Shown piece after piece: positions 6,517 to 7,948 of a stretch of 7,948 nt of DNA (position 1 is its first letter; each line of letters opens with the position of its first letter). Made by a program: the position numbers and the translations under genes. The notes under the pieces are model-generated. The model did no database searches, was not told the DNA's origin, and saw only the letters and a program-made list of their open reading frames with translations. The DNA is from CAYXGE01 sp964464435. GTDB taxonomy: Bacteria; Pseudomonadota; Gammaproteobacteria; Burkholderiales; Methylophilaceae. The DNA is taken from contig CAYXGE010000082.1 in NCBI GenBank assembly GCA_964464435.1, positions 1 through 7,948 on the forward strand, written 5' to 3'.

Positions 6517-6867
6517 ATGGACATCATTTTTTTAAGCGAAGTAAAAGTACAAACCAAGCTAGGCGTGCCCGAATGGGAGCGCATGAAAGCGCAAACCATT
6601 ATTTTAGACATAGAAATTGGTTACGATTTAAGCAAATCTTGCCAAACCGATAGCATAGAAGACACCATTGATTACGGGCAAGTAGTCAGCCGCATTAAAG
6701 CAACCTTAAACGAGCATAGCTTTAAATTGGTAGAAGCCTTGGCAGAGCATGTGTGCCAATTGATATTGCGTGAATTTAATGCCTTAAGTGTAAAAGTCAA
6801 AGTGAGCAAACCTGCGATATTACCAGGGTTGAAGGCTTTGGGAGTGGTGGTGGAGAGGGTGCAATAA
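6517..6867 (+). CDS. folB: Dihydroneopterin aldolase FolB
   Basis: This cytoplasmic folate-pathway enzyme converts 7,8-dihydroneopterin to 6-hydroxymethyl-dihydropterin and glycolaldehyde. The 116-residue protein spans the full family length. It has the opening MDIIFLSEVKV, the GVPEWE segment with conserved E21, DYGQVV (52-57), the pterin-binding LVEALAE with E73, and the catalytic lysine K98 in VSKPAILPG. The start is ATG at 6517 with a weak upstream AGG. A possible -35 (TTGACC, 6477-6482) lies in the gap to plsY, but its -10 partner is poor. The stop codon overlaps the start of the next gene by one base (TAATG), so the two are probably translated together. plsY and folB are also neighbours in E. 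coli. Confidence 0.95.
   Translation: MDIIFLSEVKVQTKLGVPEWERMKAQTIILDIEIGYDLSKSCQTDSIEDTIDYGQVVSRIKATLNEHSFKLVEALAEHVCQLILREFNALSVKVKVSKPAILPGLKALGVVVERVQ
6852..6858 (+). promoter_or_regulatory. ribosome binding site of the DUF2007/repeat gene
   Basis: GGAGAGG inside the last folB codons lies 8 bases before the ATG at 6867. With the TAATG stop/start overlap it supports that start and translational coupling to folB. Confidence 0.7.
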
Positions 6868-7676
6868 TGATTATAGTCTATGATGCAGCCAATTCGCTCG
6901 AGGGGCACATGATTAAAGGCATGTTAGAACAACAAGGCATTCCAGCTTACGTTCAAGGAGAACATCTACAAAGTGGTATTGGAGAACTACCTGCTATTTC
7001 AAGTTTAGTAAAGGTAAGTGTTGACAACGAACACTATGAAGAAGCAAAGAATATCATCCGCGAATGGCAAAATAGTGAAGAAATTAGCCAGCCACTTTTG
7101 GATAAGACTCTACCTGAGAAGCAAATTAAAACTAATAGTTTTAACTTTTTTCACACATCTCTAGCATTTATTTTTGGTGCTATTTGCATGCATCTCTATT
7201 TAATTCCAGCAACGACTCATAGTAACTACGACCATAATAATGATGGCATTAACGATGAAATATGGTCATATGAGAATGATGTTGCCGTTAAATCAGAGTT
7301 TGATAGAAACTTTGATGGGAAAATAGATGACATCTGGTTTTATAAGGACGGGCTTACTTTAAAGAATATGACCGATGAGAATTTTGATGGTAAGTTTGAT
7401 ACTGAATACTTATATGAAAAAGGAATCATATACTACTCAAAATCAGATATTGATAATGATGGGGAAATTGATTTTTTTACAGATTTTGAATTAAACAACG
7501 CGCGTTATAAAACATCAATTATTGATCCCCAAAGTGGCTTAATTAAAAAAACTCAGACCTATAAAATGGATAAACTGATTGCCGCAGAATTAGACAGCAA
7601 TAACGATGGGAAACTAGATACAAAAATTAATTATGATATTTTTGAGGAAGAAATAAACAGAAGTCGCTTACCTTAA
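6867..7676 (+). CDS. DUF2007-like membrane protein with Asp-rich 24-residue repeats
   Basis: The function is unknown; I recognise parts only. Residues 1-68 resemble the DUF2007 (putative signal-transducing) fold: VYDAANSLEGHMIKGMLEQQGIPAYV, then SVDNEHYEEAKNIIREW. A linker with lysines (69-91) leads to one hydrophobic segment (about 94-114). The remainder is a repeat array. The Ca2+-loop-like pattern DxNxDGxxD starts at D122, D146, D170, D194 and D243, with a degenerate copy near D220 (DPQSGLIK). The first four are exactly 24 residues apart, and several units continue with a Y..G turn. By the positive-inside rule the DUF2007 part is cytoplasmic and the repeats periplasmic. The gene overlaps the folB stop by one base and has a good ribosome site. 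Its DNA is more AT-rich than folB (15/60 G+C at 7441-7500 against 30/60 at 6541-6600), hinting at a lineage-specific or acquired gene. Metal binding is inferred. Confidence 0.85.
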   Translation: MIIVYDAANSLEGHMIKGMLEQQGIPAYVQGEHLQSGIGELPAISSLVKVSVDNEHYEEAKNIIREWQNSEEISQPLLDKTLPEKQIKTNSFNFFHTSLAFIFGAICMHLYLIPATTHSNYDHNNDGINDEIWSYENDVAVKSEFDRNFDGKIDDIWFYKDGLTLKNMTDENFDGKFDTEYLYEKGIIYYSKSDIDNDGEIDFFTDFELNNARYKTSIIDPQSGLIKKTQTYKMDKLIAAELDSNNDGKLDTKINYDIFEEEINRSRLP

Positions 7677-7704
7677 AGTTAATTATATCTATTTAGAACA
7701 ACAT

Positions 7705-7718
7705 TCGGGGTAGCCCGA
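7705..7718 (+). terminator. possible weak terminator after the DUF2007/repeat gene
   Basis: TCGGG (7705-7709) and CCCGA (7714-7718) form a perfect 5-bp GC-rich stem with a 4-base loop, 29 bases after the stop. The following CTTATTATAAATT is T-rich but has no run of Ts, so termination would be weak or the hairpin may have another role. Confidence 0.3.
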
Positions 7719-7745
7719 CTTATTATAAATTCCCCTTCAAAATCG

Positions 7746-7765
7746 ATTCCCACTCTTGCAGGAAT
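7746..7765 (-). repeat. small palindrome, dRS3/REP-like, downstream of xerD
   Basis: ATTCC (7746-7750) and GGAAT (7761-7765) are inverted arms. On the minus-strand RNA a U-G pair extends the stem to 6 bp with an 8-base loop. The ATTCC-N10-GGAAT form followed by GGCGAGAATG resembles the short ATTCCC...GGGAAT intergenic palindromes common in betaproteobacteria. It lies 14 bases beyond the xerD stop and may form the xerD mRNA 3' end. Only one copy is visible here. Confidence 0.35.
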
Positions 7766-7778
7766 GGCGAGAATGAAA

Positions 7779-7948
7779 TTAGCCCCTAGGATGATGCACA
7801 CTATGCAATTGTTTCAATCGCTCTCTCGCCACATGCGTATAAATCTGCGTAGTAGAAATATCTGAATGCCCTAACAACATCTGCACCACTCTCAAATCCG
7901 CCCCATGATTAAGCAAATGCGTGGCAAAAGCATGGCGCAACACATGCG
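7779..7948 (-). CDS. xerD: Tyrosine recombinase XerD, C-terminal part (cut by window edge)
   Basis: XerD acts with XerC at the dif site beside the terminus, where FtsK activates it to resolve chromosome dimers. Only the last 55 codons and the TAA stop (7779-7781) are inside the window; the gene runs off the right edge. The visible part holds most of the catalytic set of the family: His and Arg of HVLRH (HxxR), the His of LLGHSD, and the nucleophile Tyr in TTQIYTHV. The end RERLKQLHSVHHPRG is typical of XerD (E. coli XerD ends similarly, in QQHHPRA) and not XerC, so I am fairly sure of the paralogue. Frame: the first complete codon, CAT, is at 7946-7944. It converges with the DUF2007/repeat gene across 102 bases. 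Confidence 0.92.
   Translation of the reverse strand, partial: HVLRHAFATHLLNHGADLRVVQMLLGHSDISTTQIYTHVARERLKQLHSVHHPRG

Noticed and set aside
6672..6908. Minus-strand open frame, 78 codons, opposite folB and the next gene start
   Set aside because: Antisense to the conserved FolB C-terminus; no ribosome site or family resemblance.

Overview
The window looks like a piece of core chromosome from a moderately AT-rich betaproteobacterium. The RpoD, DnaG, TsaD, PlsY and FolB proteins are all proteobacterial in type. The order rpsU - yqeY - dnaG - rpoD followed by tRNA-Ile2(CAU), with tsaD divergent from rpsU, is the conserved 'macromolecular synthesis' neighbourhood. The RpoD N-terminus and the base composition remind me of Methylophilaceae (Methylotenera/Methylophilus group). 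That is recognition from memory, not a search.

Left part, all on the minus strand and transcribed right to left: rpsU (bS21, 4442-4654), a yqeY-family gene (3940-4386), a strong hairpin terminator (3871-3896), dnaG (primase, 2074-3846), rpoD (housekeeping sigma factor, 109-2019) and tRNA-Ile2 (10-88). Translation, replication priming and transcription initiation are thus joined in one gene line. A good sigma70-type promoter (4735-4763) drives rpsU through a leader with two hairpins. A terminator sits 24 bases before the dnaG start. Perfect TATAAT boxes lie at the dnaG/rpoD junction and just before the tRNA. Together these suggest graded, partly uncoupled expression of the line.

Middle part: tsaD (t6A tRNA modification, 4811-5839, plus strand) is divergent from rpsU. 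It meets plsY (acyl-phosphate glycerol-3-phosphate acyltransferase, 5843-6460, minus) tail to tail with only three bases between the stops. folB (dihydroneopterin aldolase, 6517-6867, plus) is divergent from plsY.

Right part: a one-base stop/start overlap couples folB to an AT-rich gene of unknown function (6867-7676). It encodes a DUF2007-like N-terminal domain, one membrane segment, and a C-terminal array of aspartate-rich, Ca2+-loop-like repeats with an exact 24-residue period. This is the least ordinary item in the window. A short intergenic stretch with two small palindromes follows. The window then ends inside the 3' end of xerD (7779-7948, minus), recognisable from its catalytic HxxR, GH and Tyr motifs.

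Most of the window is ordinary, well-conserved housekeeping DNA. The points worth a second look are the DUF2007/repeat protein, the terminator directly before dnaG, the structured rpsU leader, and the unusual D-loop of the tRNA.
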